A stretch of 64,000 bases of DNA from Xylaria sp. FL1777 (taxonomy: Eukaryota > Ascomycota > Sordariomycetes > Xylariales > Xylariaceae). A model generated the notes under the pieces. It was not told the DNA's origin. It did not search any database and saw only the letters and a program-made list of their open reading frames with translations. The position numbers and the translations under genes are program-made. Positions 1-12,838 of the stretch are shown piece by piece (the first letter of the stretch is position 1; each line of letters opens with the position of its first letter). The stretch lies in NCBI GenBank assembly GCA_022578965.1, contig MU400506.1:1072856-1136855 (forward strand), read 5' to 3'.

Positions 1-3000
1 GCTTGCTGCATGTGTTCGATAGTATTCTTCAAATCTGACTTAAGCAAGTCCTTCATCGGCATACGGTGTGCGAGAATGGATACTCTGGCGACCAGCGACA
101 TTGTATTCCGTCGCTCAAGTTTTTCAGGTGGACACCCATGATCCTGTACCTCAGAAAGACCGACCCCTAACTTCAATCCATAGAGGTCGTAAAGAACTTG
201 TCCAAGGTAGTCTTCCCAGTTATCAATCATGTGCTGTTTTAGCAGCTCAACCCGCATCATCCGAAGGAAAATCTTATTAGACGACTTGCAAAACTTGCGC
301 AGTCCTAAAACTTGATGGATAGCAGCAAGGTAGTCTGCCCGCTCACTCTCTGGTGTGGGAAAGGGCGGTCTGTTCTGAGATATGCCGGCCTTTAGAAGCG
401 TGTAAAGTAGGGACCAGTTTCTGACTTGCATCTCGCGGAGCTTATTTAGGAATGACTGGAATGTGGTACCATTAGACGCGTGCTGCATCATGCCGACACG
501 GACCTCATCTTCGTACATCGATGGAACATGTAGAATACAGCTGAGTTTAGCGACAGCTGCAATGCTCAGTTTTAGATGCTTATCGTCCACTATCTCGAAA
601 GCGCTGCTTTCGTTGAGTGCAGACGACAAGGCGGAGATGAGCAAATCATCAATGAATTTCAACATCTTGATGAACAGTGGAAGTCGTGTTTCGTTGGAGG
701 CACCAATATATGGATCTCTTTCGAAATCACTCATAATCATTTCAATACTTTTCAGAAAACAGGAAAACTGTTTGGTCTTGTAGCCGATCGCGTCGTAAGC
801 GTCACCGAGGCGAGACCAAAGAAATAGGCGTAGTTCGGTGCTCGTGCCTAGGAGAAACTTCCAAAGATCACGGAGGCCTTGGCTCGCGGTTTCAGTGATT
901 GGACGCTGCTCTTGCGCTGACGATGATCTCACGAGTTCATGGCTAGGGGCATCGCCTATCGATTGATCATCCGATTGATCGATAATAGTAACAACTGATG
1001 ACGGGTTTAATACAGGCTCCAAGCTTTCAATTACTGAGACAGGGTCCCTCAGATCAGTCTGGAAGAGTCCCAGGAAGAAATCCATTGTAGTAAGCTTAGA
1101 TATCTCCCGGTCTGCTGCTAATGCAGATACCTCAGGCATAATCGCGTTGTTAGGGAGTTGAATGTTAATAGTCGTTTCTTCTTCGCCGAGCCGATCACGG
1201 AGGCTCTTCCAACATTGCAAAACATGCTCTCGCTCAACACCCTCTGTAAGCGTTACAGCAAACACGGAAGCCCACAAGAATCGCATTGACAATGAGATAT
1301 CGGCAATCTCGCTCCGCTCCTTGCTCAACTGCGCAGCCAGAGAAAACCAGCGCGCTAATTTGGCTTTTGTTTCCACACGCGTAGAGAAGTCTACAGCGCT
1401 GTTTGGATTGGTGATACGTTCATAAATGTCTAGATGTAACTCAAACTGCATCTGAACTAGGTGATCAAGAGCTTCATGTGTGCGCTCAAAGCCTTTAGCT
1501 TGAGCACAACGCAGAAGCTCATGTTCCGTGCAATGGTATATAACCTCATGCAGATAACTTATTATTTGGACCACTGCTCTTTTCATTTCGTCAGACCATG
1601 TGCTACTGAGGTAGTTCGCACAAATATGCTGGGTCCACTGGAAGATGACTTCCTGAATATCCATCCAGCCATTGTTGACTTTCTGTACAAAACCAGCAAG
1701 GCCCCTAGTGTCGTGAAACGGGGGCTTAGAGCCATGGTGCTGTGAACCTGGTTTGGAGTGCTCAAGAAAAGAGGCCAGTCCGATCGGTGAGGCGGTTTTT
1801 TTAGCCAACAAAATCTTTGCATTCTCATCTGCAAATTTTGTCAGTGAGTCGCGTAGATCGACCATAGGGCGACGGGTCAATTTCGATGTCCTAGCATCTA
1901 AAGCACAGGAATCTATCACTTCACCTAGGCGTTCGAGAGTTTCTTTGTCTTCAACACCTAGGTTCTCTGCTATATTACGGGTCATCTGGAAAAGATTCTT
2001 GTCCGCAGCTTGGAATGGTTGTAATTGGGCGGCTAAAAGGGTGTTCGAATCTAAAGCCTCCCCTGCCGTCTCACGGCGGCGAGTGCGTTTACTTCGTTTC
2101 TGGTCCACCGCTTCTTCCTCTGCCCCATCGGGGAGACCAGCAACAGACTGAGACCGTTTGCGTGATAGTACGGAATTACCTCTATCCAACAAACGGTCGT
2201 CCGGTGTACTAGCGTTCTCGGCACGAGCTTCTTTGGGGGTGTCAACTTGATCATCTTTTGATGTAGAGGGTGATTCGGTAGTTGGCACCTCGTCTGTCGG
2301 GTTCTGTTCTTCATCCTCCTGCGTTTTGGGGCGTTCTGCTAAGGCCTGGACATCCTCAAGAACGTCCGGTATTTCAGGCATACTAATCATAACTTTTCCT
2401 GCACCCGTGCCGTTAGATCTTGTATAAGCAAGAATGGCCAGTCCTAAATCTACCCATGAGGGATTTGGAACTTCGATTTGGCACTGTCGTAAATCTTCCT
2501 CATTGACCCATGGCTTTGGGGGTGTAAGTGATTTAGTAGGGTCAGGCAGAAATGGAAGCGGGTCGACGTATTTCTTAAGAGCTGAGGGAATTGTCTTCTT
2601 GAGAAAAGGTGCCATTGCAGGATGACTCAAGGCCACATCGTCAGACAATACTTGTAGTTGGCCTCTTAACTGCTCACCCGCGAATCCCTCAGCAAGAGAT
2701 GGAGGCTCAACCTCGTCGACAGCCGGGTCATCGTCCAACTCAATAGCCGCCTCCAGACAATAGCGGCTGATCCTCGTACTGCTAAGAAAGGCAGCAACAC
2801 GGGCGGCCCGCCTCCATAATTCAGCATCAGATGGGTCTTGGTCCAAAGCGGCGCCATATTCATCGAGGGCTCTCTGTGCCTGGGCTCGAGTCTGTTTACT
2901 TTCCAGTAAGGAGGCACCGTCGACCTGGTTCACCTTGGCCTGGTGACGGATGCCATCGAGCGCAAATTGGCCATGGTTCTTATAAGCAAGATAAAGGGTC

Positions 3001-3464
3001 TGTGGTAAGCTGCTTGCGCCGCCGTCGGTGTCGGGTTGGGCTGCCTCGAGAGCATGGGGAAACGACAAGTGGGCAGACAGATCACGGCCTTCAGCATGTC
3101 TCTCGGCGCGGTCGAACTCAGTGGCGCTCTCGGGGAGGTTGAATATCTCGGACTGGAAAAGATGGTCATACGCTACGGCAGCTTCCTGGTAGTGTGTAGG
3201 CCCTTGAGCATGAAGCTTGAGGGCGGCCTGGAAGCGCTTGAGGGCCTCGTCTATGTGGAGTTCGCGGGAGGTGTCGATCTCTTCGTCGAAGTTCTCTTCC
3301 GGTTCGAGATTGATGGCCGAGAAGGCAGACTGTATACGCTGTCAGTTACAGATCATCTCTACCGCCACCTGCACCAGGTTGCCTTGCCATCTTGTCAAAC
3401 TGCGTGTTTCAGCCGCGCGACTCTTGAATCTGGGACGAGATGCGACATGGATGGACCGTCGCAT
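1..3464 (-). CDS. HIR3: Histone transcription regulator 3 (HIR complex TPR subunit), N-terminal part
   Basis: Open minus-strand frame from position 3329 down to the left edge with no stop, about 1,110 residues, truncated by the window. HIR3/Cabin1 is a subunit of the HIR histone chaperone complex, which deposits H3-H4 independently of replication and represses histone genes in the nucleus. Seen: the N-terminal SAFSAINLEPE block followed by helical TPR-like sequence (EALKRFQAALKLHAQG, YQEAAVAYDHLF), a basic acidic linker with KRSKRTRRRE, then a long helical region; these fit fungal HIR3. The start is unresolved. An acceptor (GTATACAG) precedes the SAFS codons at 3329, with a CTGAC branch site just upstream, so a short first exon is likely. 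An in-frame ATG at 3464 can be joined, but only through an intron of 45 nt or less, which is unusually short. It diverges from the CHS6-family gene. Confidence 0.85.
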
Positions 3465-4187
3465 AACGACATATATCAAAGGACTTTGCGCACTTTGAGG
3501 GTGTTGTCACGTCATCGCGTAATGTACGTGGTTCGTTACGCAAGGGTTCGATGAATGTACATTCTCCCCGAGACAGGGTAGTCATTTGATGGCAAGACAC
3601 AATACGCAACGCGTTGGTAGCGATGAAGTTAAGACACGCGACGGTCCTTAATTCTTAATTGCCCCCGATATGGAGATCTGAGCTCTGTTATCTGGGATTC
3701 TAGACCACAGTGTTAAAGGATGTAGACACTGTATATACGTATATACTGTACAATCGACAGTGGCGTCAGCTTCCTCGCGGACTGTATGGATTTGGTGGGA
3801 CGCTGCTGCAGCTTGAGTTGGCGGCTCTTACCCTGCAGGCTCTTTTGGTCCGGGCAGTTCTTGCGGGTACAGATGGAACTTTAATGTTGTCGGCGTCTCA
3901 TCTCGTGCCTGCCAACGTCCTAATAACGAACCACCTAACAGCCGTGGTCCGGCTCTGGCTCTGGCTCTGGCTCTTCTCATCCCACCAACAGATCTCTCAC
4001 CCGTGCGCTTCAGATGTCGCATCGCCCATCCCCAACTACACACCCTTCTCAACTCCATATTTGATTACTCGAGAGAGCTACAACGTCTATTCTAGTAAAA
4101 TACATAGCCTTGTGAAACCTATCCAGGAGCTAGCAAGGAGAGCTGCCTGCACTCCTTGTCCTCCAAACCTCCGCGGCCGCGCCCACG
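3465..4187. promoter_or_regulatory. Divergent promoter region between HIR3 and the CHS6-family gene
   Basis: About 0.7 kb between the two divergent coding starts. It contains a CTCTGGCTCTGGCT-type short repeat near 3950-3975 and pyrimidine-rich tracts typical of fungal promoters. No gene is recognised. The open frame at 3710-4432 crosses the first exon of the next gene in another frame and is not convincing. Confidence 0.5.
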
Positions 4188-6521
4188 ATGCCTGCGCCAG
4201 CAGTTCCAGAGTACGTTGGACCCTTGGGCCTTCAATGTGTGTTGCAGCTATGCTAAGCGCCTGTACAGGATTTCTGAAGAGGTCATACACGAGTCAATTG
4301 ATACCCGCACCGAGACACTCGTGTCCCTGCGCGAACTCGGACCCCCAGACCTCGTCCACCTGCTTAAGCAAAACTTGCGAAACACCGGTAAACAGGTATG
4401 TCTTTGTAATACTCTCGCAGCTTTTCTTCTAGGAGCTCCCTCTCTGATCCGCGCTCTACTCTAGACGGGCGTTTACCACCATGTTACCGGCGTCGATGCT
4501 TCCTCCTCGGCTAGTCTCGCCGCCTACATCAACACACTAACCTACAAAGAGCACGGTCAAGCGCCCACACATAAGATCGTCGAGGGGATCTATTGCTGCT
4601 ACAATGCCTTCTCCCGTCTTGACATGCGCGTTCATGTCACTATTCCCGGCACCGTCGAGGCCTTCTGTGTCGACGAGAGAGGCGACAAACGTAAAGCTAC
4701 TGATGAACTCTGGCTCGAGACATACCTTTGTAGCGTATTGCGTGCTTATTCATACGCCGATGACGGCAGCGGAGACACCATACGCAAGATAATGGGTGTG
4801 CGACGCTTCAATCCCGTCACCAATACCGAGACTGAGCACCGCTTCCTGAGCGCCGCCGAGACCCTCTTCTTCCGAGGTTCGTGACGGCGTGCCTATTAAA
4901 TTCCCAGCTAAGCAAATCAAATACTGATGTATGATGCTACAGGTTGGCAATTGGGTTCCGACTCTGTCGTTCAGGTGCCCAACAATGTTTCAAATCACTT
5001 GACTTCGGGCCTATTAAAATACTTCCACACAACTGGTCGTTTTACTTCCGCCATCAACCTCTTCGAAAAGCTCCGAACACAGAATGTTGAAGTATCTTCG
5101 CTACTCGCCAAGGTCCTCTTTATGGGGAACGAAGAGGTACAAGGCGTCCGAGTGCTCTACCAAGCCTTGAAAGAATCCCCCATGGATTATGTCATGTTGG
5201 ACACCCAGGCTGAGTTCCTCATACAGAAGGCGATGATAGCCGATACGCCCGCGCGGAAGGAAGAGATATTGAAAATGGCACTAGGGTGCGCCGATCGTAG
5301 TACTATCGCCGCCCCTAGTGAATTCGGAACGTGGGCTCGATTAGCCCAGGTCTATGTGGCTCTGGAGGATTGGGAAAACGCCCTGACGATACTTAATTCC
5401 TGCCCAATGTTCACATATCAGGATAAGGACGCACCAATAATGCCAGAGCCAAAGGAAGTATATCTCCCGACGCTACCGGAAACTCGGCTCGACGAGATTG
5501 ACAGTGAACCAGAGTCCAGGTTCTCGGAACAAGTAGACCAAAGTCTGCTAAACATTAGAGCAGCAGGCTACCGAGGTACCTTTAAGCTAGCATATAACAT
5601 TCTCACTGAGATGACAGCGAAGATCGGCTGGGACCAGTTACTAAAGATACGCAGCTCAGTTTTTGTTATGGAGGATGAGTATCGGACCGACCGACAAGAC
5701 GAGGCCTCACACGGTCCACCCTCAAAGCGAAATCCCAGCACAGATGGGTTGCGTGGCTCACCAGAGCCCTCTACAAATGGTGATCATGAAGCGGAGGACG
5801 GAGAAGACCAGAAAAAAGGCCGAAATGATTCCACCCCAGCACCGTTGATCAATGGTGGCGACAACGAAACAGTGGAAAAGCCAACACATACCATCGACCC
5901 CAGTGAGGTCAAGGCCGATGGTGATACTGTGAGACTATACCCCCTGCTACAATGAAGCAACCACTAATGACACTATAGACGGCGACTACCGATGAACACC
6001 TTTCTCGGTTGAACAACAAGCGTCTATGTGAGAGATGGTTGGATAGCCTTTTCATGGTTCTTTATGAGGATCTCCGTGTCTACACTATTTGGAGGACCCA
6101 GATGGCTCAGTATCGAGCACAGTCTATGCAGTACAAGAAGTCAGCCGAAGAGTGGGAAATCCTAGGTGCCTTGGCAGAACGCTTGCAACATCATGATGAG
6201 GCAGCCGAGGCATACAAGGCATGCCTTGCTGCACGGTTTAGCCCCAAAGCACTGTCAGGCATCCTGCGGGCTTTCCAGAAGAAGCAGAGCACAAGGGACA
6301 CAGTAGGAGCTGTCATTCGGCTAGTGACATGGCAATACCGATGGTACTCTGAATTCTCACCTGAGCTCCTTCATACGATACGAGTCCTTATTGAGGAGCA
6401 AGGCGCTGTCAAGGTGCGATCGCACATTCAGTCGACGAGCTTGCCTCAAAATGTTCTCGACTTGACCCATCACTACGCCGCACTATGTGCGACTTTCCGA
6501 AGCAGCGGGACAGACGGTTAG
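4188..6521 (+). CDS. Chs5-Arf1p-binding protein (exomer ChAP, CHS6/BUD7 family)
   Basis: Exons 4188-4210, 4269-4395, 4465-4876, 4943-5928 and 5979-6521 give 696 residues in frame. ChAP proteins (Chs6, Bud7, Bch1, Bch2) form the exomer coat with Chs5 at the trans-Golgi and export selected membrane cargo such as chitin synthase. Seen: an early block LVSLRELGPPDLVHLLKQ, then VTGVDASSSASLAAYINTL and IVEGIYCCYNAFSRLDMRV, followed by TPR-like helices (YFHTTGRFTSAINLFEKL, ALEDWENALTILNSCPMF), all as in filamentous-fungal CHS6-type proteins. A charged low-complexity insert at roughly residues 430-510 separates the TPR core from the C-terminal helices. Introns are 50-69 nt; the last has a CTAATGAC branch site. 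Filamentous fungi usually carry one or few ChAPs, so the paralogue cannot be specified. Confidence 0.92.
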
Positions 6522-7674
6522 ATGTATCCTAATAGCAAGGATATAAATATTGTAAAACGACGTTTTGTAATGCAGACTGGGCAGCAGGAGGCGATTGGCG
6601 TCAACCCTCTGGAGGCAAAAAATACATTGCTCATTAATTATTATACAGAGAAATGGAGATACTATTAGATACCCGTCAGGATTCAATCCCCTAGCAGGAT
6701 GCCCTTCGCGCAGCATACTCGACTATTTTTTGAACTTGATCATAGATGCCAGCCAGAAGATCTATTCCCTATGTAGGCCAATAACAAGGAATCGACTTTT
6801 AGAGAGCAGGCAATCCGAGCTATGAAACACCTACGTGGAGCATAAATTCATGTTAACTCTAAAGGTCCGATTACCAGGTGCCTCGTAACCATCCTTCCCC
6901 CTGGAACGAGCGAGTTATTTTAGGCGTATTCTACTGGTCCATGTCTTTTTATTCTATCGACTGATCAGCTACCTCGCTCCCCGCAGCAAAGACGATTTCT
7001 CTATCCTTGGGAGAATTGTGAGTGATGTGTCGTATCCACAAAGCTCCTCAATAACGCTCCAAGATTCCGGTTTACATATACTATTAACTAGCCCTAAGCT
7101 CTAGGTGATCCGTAAATCAAGCGTCTTATCGCTACTACACGATACAGCTTGCGCAGTTTTAAGGTGAGAAAGAAAGCACTATACACTAATAAATCGTCTG
7201 CCTATCTATGCCTTGATTCTTCGTTTGAAGCTATTTATTTTACGTTGAATGCCAATATGCTGAGTTAAACTATCTTTAAAGATGTTGTTGCTCTGGCACT
7301 AGAAACTCTAACTGAGAGGTTAACATGCTCCTTGAATAAGAGCGTAAGATGCCTCAACAAACCAACCCCAAAATGGATGGATTATATCACCAGCTTAAAC
7401 GTAAAAGGAATAAAAGGAAAGAAGACTTTTCGGATAACTAGGTGATTTTGAAGTCGTGATAGACATTTAGATATATGCCTTAAAAAGACAGCTCCTTCGA
7501 TCTGATTGGGCAAAGCCCCCAATTCAACCTGACGAATGATGTCATCATTGTCTTCTCTTTTCAACATAGGGCTAATATCACAACGACATCTACAGCTTCA
7601 CAATGAGTTGAAGAGTGTATGACCCCATGAATATTTGTTTAGTAGGAACCGGGGGATAGTCGACAGCTTGCACG
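6522..7674. other. Gene-free spacer
   Basis: About 1.15 kb of moderately AT-rich sequence between two plus-strand genes. Only short non-conserved frames are present. It presumably holds the 3' end of the ChAP transcript and the promoter of the carrier gene. Confidence 0.5.
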
Positions 7675-9160
7675 ATGAGCGGCAGTTCACATACCGATGT
7701 TATGTTAGTGAGTCTCTCTCGGAGCAACACCATAAACCTATTATTGCCTATACAATAGTCACCTCCCTTCGCGAAGATAGCTAACTGGCAACAGGCTGGC
7801 GCCGCGGCGGCGTTCACAGTCGACATGATGATATATCCCTTGGACACACTCAAAACTCGACAGCAAAGCCAGGATTTCCTAAAGACCTTCGCTAATCCCT
7901 CAACCAAGACACGGCTACCATACCGGCAGCTATTCAGGGGACTCTACCAGGGAATAGGTATCGTCGTCGTTGCGACGCTACCAGCAGCAGTATGCATCTC
8001 TCTGCTCACCACATTCATTCTCCTCCTGCGTGTTTTCAGGGTCACAAGAACGAGCGAAGAGGATTTTACAAACCGGGATTGGTAACAATACTAACAACGG
8101 CTGAATTATCCCAGGGCACTTTCTTCACCGTGTACGAGGCATCCAAGTCATTTCTAGGCCGTCACGCCTCCAGCGTTGGATTCCCGCAGCCGCTCGTCCA
8201 TTCCAGCGCCTCGGCCATCGCAGAATGCGCCTCCTGTCTCGTGCTGACGCCGGCGGAGGTCATCAAGCAGAACGCGCAGATGCTGCAGCAGCGGCGGCGG
8301 GGCATATCGAGCGACAGCCACAGCGGCGGCCAGTCTCCGTCCGGGAAGTCCACCTCTCTGCAAGCACTTCGTCAGCTAGGCGGCGGCACCGACGCAGGGC
8401 GGAGGCTGCTCTCAGGCTACGCGGCGCTGGTCGCGCGCAATCTACCCTTCACGGCCATCCAGTTCCCCATCTTCGAATTCGTGCGCGTGCGGCTGTGGAG
8501 GAGACGGCGTCCAGAGGCCGGGGGTGGTGGTGGTGGCGGCAGCAGCAGCAGCGGCTCCCGATTCGGCGCCAGCGAGACGCGGAGCCTCCTTGAGACGGGC
8601 CTCGTGACGGGGGCGAGCGCAGGGTTGGCTGGGAGCTTCGCGGCGCTAGTCACGACGCCAATGGACGTCGTCAAGACTCGCTTGATGCTTGCCGCGGGGA
8701 GCAGCAGTGGGCAGGATGTTCGACAGGTTAGTTAGTTAGTGTAGTCACTTGGAGTCCTTTTTAATCCCCCTCCCCCTTCCTTTTTGGAATGTCTCGGGAG
8801 TCGCGAATCTCCTAATCTGGAACATCCCGCTCCTGCAGGCTCCCGAGACTCTGAAGACGTCTTACCACATGCGGAATTTTTACTGACCCCCAGCGTTCTA
8901 AACAGGGCGCTCAGGAGCGGATGGGGGAGGCTGGGGCGGCGGAGGGTGGTGGTGGTGGTGGTAGGTACCACGCTCGGGGAGGCCTAGCGGTGGCGCGGGA
9001 GGTGTTTGCCGAGAAGGGAGTCGCCGGGCTATTTCGAGGCGCGATCCTTCGATCTGTGTGGACGGCCGTGGGAAGCGGTCTGTATCTAGGCATGTACGAG
9101 GTCGCCAAGGCATGGCTTGCAAGAGGCAAAGACGAAGAGGTTGACAATAATTTCCCGTAG
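7675..9160 (+). CDS. Mitochondrial carrier, S-adenosylmethionine transporter type (Pet8/SLC25A26-like)
   Basis: Exons 7675-7707, 7795-7989, 8115-8726 and 8906-9160 give 364 residues. Mitochondrial carriers have three repeats of two membrane helices and exchange metabolites across the inner membrane; the SAM subfamily imports S-adenosylmethionine for mitochondrial methylation. Seen: the three repeat signatures PLDTLKTRQ, TPAEVIKQNAQ and TPMDVVKTRLM, plus the mid-repeat blocks LFRGLYQGIG, LVARNLPFTAIQFP and GLFRGAILRSVW. The first repeat and AAGTFFTVYEASKSFL resemble SAM carriers. Odd features: two glycine-rich runs (about residues 211-218 and 294-299, the first followed by a serine run) enlarge matrix loops beyond the usual ~300-residue length, and exons 3-4 are much more GC-rich than exon 2. 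Substrate assignment rests on remembered similarity; another SLC25 member is possible. Confidence 0.87.
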
Positions 9161-12100
9161 CGCGAAATCACGTAATGCCGCCACGCCCGTCTCGGGGATG
9201 GGCACAGCTCGTCTTTGTGAAACTGCTCGGCTCTGAATACGTTATACGCAGGACGTTGCGCTGCGAATCGCAGTGGATCACTTGAACTACTAATTATCAG
9301 GCAAAATAGGTCGGGACAGCAGTTATTAGCTTGGGATGATCCTGTTTCCAGATTTGGTAGTTACAGGCGAACGAGAAATCGGCCAATATAAAGGAAATTT
9401 GACCCTGTGGAAATCGTGGATGGAATACTGTCTACGGTGGCTCGTTAGCATTTGGGGGAGACAGTGCAGGGCGTCCTAAACCGAACAACGCATAGTCCGC
9501 GGTGACTATTTAGAGACTATTCAGATCTAGATCACTGCGAATTCACATCTTGCGTTGGATTCAAACCTGATATCTCAGTGTTCATTCAAGGGGGACCCCG
9601 GTAGGAAAGGAACCATGAGGGTAGGAGTAATGTGGCCTGTTCTAGATATTTTCGAAACACAAACAAAACGATTTGACGCTGTTGCTTTAGCCCCGGAACC
9701 ACTTAACAATTCTTGCCGTCTCCTAGCACACGGTGCCGATTTAAACTTGACTAAATATTGGGCGTTACACTGGTCTCTTAACGAGCTCTATTATTCCCTA
9801 TATGATATAATGGTACGATTTAGTAGCAGAGAAACAGGGCCCTGCTTAACTGCATCTAGACCGGTCAGTGGCTATCGTAGTATCTGGGGCAGCATCGACT
9901 CCGCGATATGCGGCCAATTCTTAAAACGGTCAACTAACGGTACTCTGGATGCTGTCCCAATAGTTTCGATCGTCAATAATACCGGCACATCAACGCTAGC
10001 GTAGGACGCCGGCATCTCTCGAACAGTAATCGGACGGGAAGAAGAAGCTGAGACCCGGACCTCGGTGGTCCGTGATGCCGGATATTAGTTATTGATGGAG
10101 ACGAGCGCCCGGGCTGGCTTTTGCGTGCGTGTCGGCATCACGCGGAAAGACGGCCCGCCTGCCGACAAACTAGCACTGGCAGCAGTAGAGATAAGGCTTC
10201 TTCCGGTCAGACCGGCTGCGTACTATGTAATTCAATCTGTCTGTCGCCATATTCGGGATCGTGTGAGGGCTATGGTCTGTGAACCCGTTATCCCAGGATC
10301 TCTGATCCACCGGCCGCAGACGCCTAAAGAGCCTAATAGCTGGTTTGTAGATCAGCCAAAAGCATCGTAATGAGATTTTTGTTTATTCGACTCGTTTTGC
10401 ATGCGAGGCGAAGATCATCTGCGTGCCGCGCGCATCGCAGCGCGGTTATGCCAGATTGTAAACTCTTTTTTTAATGTCAATAATATACGATGATAATATA
10501 GGTATCCCACCACCCTCTACTTATTTGAATAAGGGGAGGTACGGCATTTCCCTCGCCAACCGGGATGAAACCTCGCGAAGATGAAATGTGCAACACAGCA
10601 GCGGTCACCATGTCATCGTAAACAGAACATAGATATGTGCGGTCCTAAGAATACGAATGCATACCCGAACGATATAATACCAAACATCGAAGGTGAAATA
10701 CCCCATGAACGGTATGTGTTTGTCCAACGTTAGTTATTTGTTAAGGACTCACCCACGACTGGTTCAGGCTATAGGTATAATATGAATTCTCGTCTTCCAA
10801 AGCCACTTGCTACGTCACTGTATGAATTTAAGTGATTCTTATGCTGTGGGGGTCAACGTGACAATAAGGGCGCTAGAAGAACGATATCATAATCCACATA
10901 TGTGACCAGTTTATTCAGTATATGTGGTACTCGGGCCTGATCGTCAGGGCTGCAAGTCTTCCAATTCGTCACTGCGTTATTGTAGATTATTAGGTACGTA
11001 GTCTAGACGCTCAACGGCAGGTGATAACACTCGGATAGAACCATCCCATGTCGTGTGGGTTTCCAGTGGGGTGTAAGGTGAGCCGCGCAGCTGCACAAGG
11101 GAGTGTGCGGTTCGCAATCAAGACGATATGAAGAAGTAGTCGATGCCAAATTGCCACTGACGGGTAAACTGAAGAGCGAGGCCTCCTCAGAGGCCTCTAC
11201 GATCTTCAATAGCGGCGCAGCAAACATATTGTTGTTTATTCTCCTTGGTGTGACACGGGCAGTCCGGATATTTGAGCTTGAGACCACCAACGACGGCTAA
11301 CATGCTGGGTATCGTCATCTGGATACTCTCTCCATCTGGATCTTGGCCCTGTTGGCCGGATCTTGCAGGGAGAAGATGTCAGATACTCTGCCGTTTGTCT
11401 ACTGCGTATGGTGCACAGTCGTGCCTAGGTGTTTATTCTGGCCACTCCCTGCCCCGTCTGCGTGTCTCCTGTCTGTCGGCAGTATGCAGCTACTAGCAAA
11501 AGCGAACCACGGCTGGGACGTCAAGGGCTCGAAAGGTCTTATTTTTAAGCCCCAAGCAGTACCCAAGGTTCCGATGCCAAGGGTGTGTCTAGTTCAATAT
11601 TCGCTGCATGGAACCCTCCTGCAAGTAGACATACGGCACACTACTGGGTGTACCAAAACAAGCATGCCAAAACCCGGTAGGTGTTGCCTCATTGGCGGAC
11701 CAGCAAGCAGTTGATGCTGGTCTACAGCGGTTCTACGCTCGTCGCAGAGGGTTCAAGACACACGAGGCGTGACGATGCCCTGTTCTGTATGCACTGGCTG
11801 TTTTGACGAGCAAGCATCAAATCTGATGTGAGGAGGTTGGTACTCCAAAGCGAAGGGCCACTTAATAGGTCGCTTGTACAGCATATTGACAGAATGGCAA
11901 TAGCTCCATACATATGTACTGTACAGGATGGCATCTGCTTACCTATCAGTGCAGCGGAATCACCCTGCTTCGCGACCATCCGCCGCCGCAGACTGTAGAT
12001 AGGGGTAACAGAGCCGAGGCCTTCGCGCTTGCTTGCCTCTCCGGCTCATCGAGCGTTTCGCACTAGAGAATGCCATCTCTCGCGGGCTAAAAGGCGACGT

Positions 12101-12783
12101 ATCCAGGGTCAGCGCGGGCGGACAGACAGGTAAGGGACGTGTACACGACGGGGAATTCACCAGGCACGGAAGTCTGAGCTGTAACATGTGAAAACGACAG
12201 ATTGGGTGGAATTGGAATCAAATCGGTTCCGATCATGTAGTATACAAAGGCAAACGAGATGGGATTGCGAGAATCTCGCTAGGTAGTTGTACCGTACTTG
12301 CACTACAGGGTGTCGGAAGTGCTAACCAATTCGGGCAGTTACCCAGTCGTGGAGCCCATGTTACCCGGGGGCCTCCACAGCACGTATGTAGGTCACGTGC
12401 TCACATGTCCTGTAGTGGCTGTGCAAGTGACAACGAAAAGGTTGCCTAGTTAGTAAAGTGATGAAGAGAGTAAGGTTAGTTCTCCTTAATGTAGGTATAC
12501 TGAAAATCGCATTATACATAAGTGCGAGATTTTATTATATCTTCTTCTAGATAGGTAGACTGTAAATCCGTATAGGAACTCCAGAAGCTGTTCTAAATAT
12601 CCAAGCTACACACAACGCCACACTACCCATAACTAGATAGACATTTACGTAGTATACTGCGTATGCGTAAATATAGGGATTAATCCATGGATCTCTGATA
12701 GATAAACACCTTCGTGCCCCATTATTATCCACCCCTTCACCTCGCCAGTTTTTTTTTCCCCTCTCAGTATCTACAGTGAAGTA

Positions 12784-12838
12784 GAGTACACAGAGTACAC
12801 TACACTACCTACGCTACACTACACTACATCATCTACTT
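12784..12838. repeat. TACACTAC simple repeat
   Basis: Tandem imperfect units of TACAC/TACACTAC, followed further on by a related ACTACACA-rich stretch near 13740-13800. Confidence 0.8.

Noticed and set aside
3036..3554. 172-codon plus-strand frame
   Set aside because: Lies antisense to the HIR3 N-terminus, which is clearly the coding strand.
3710..4432. 240-codon plus-strand frame
   Set aside because: Overlaps exons of the CHS6-family gene in a different frame and is low in conserved sequence.
9555..10004. 149-codon plus-strand frame
   Set aside because: No recognisable domain, signal peptide or splice-linked partner exon; kept only as a note in the spacer.
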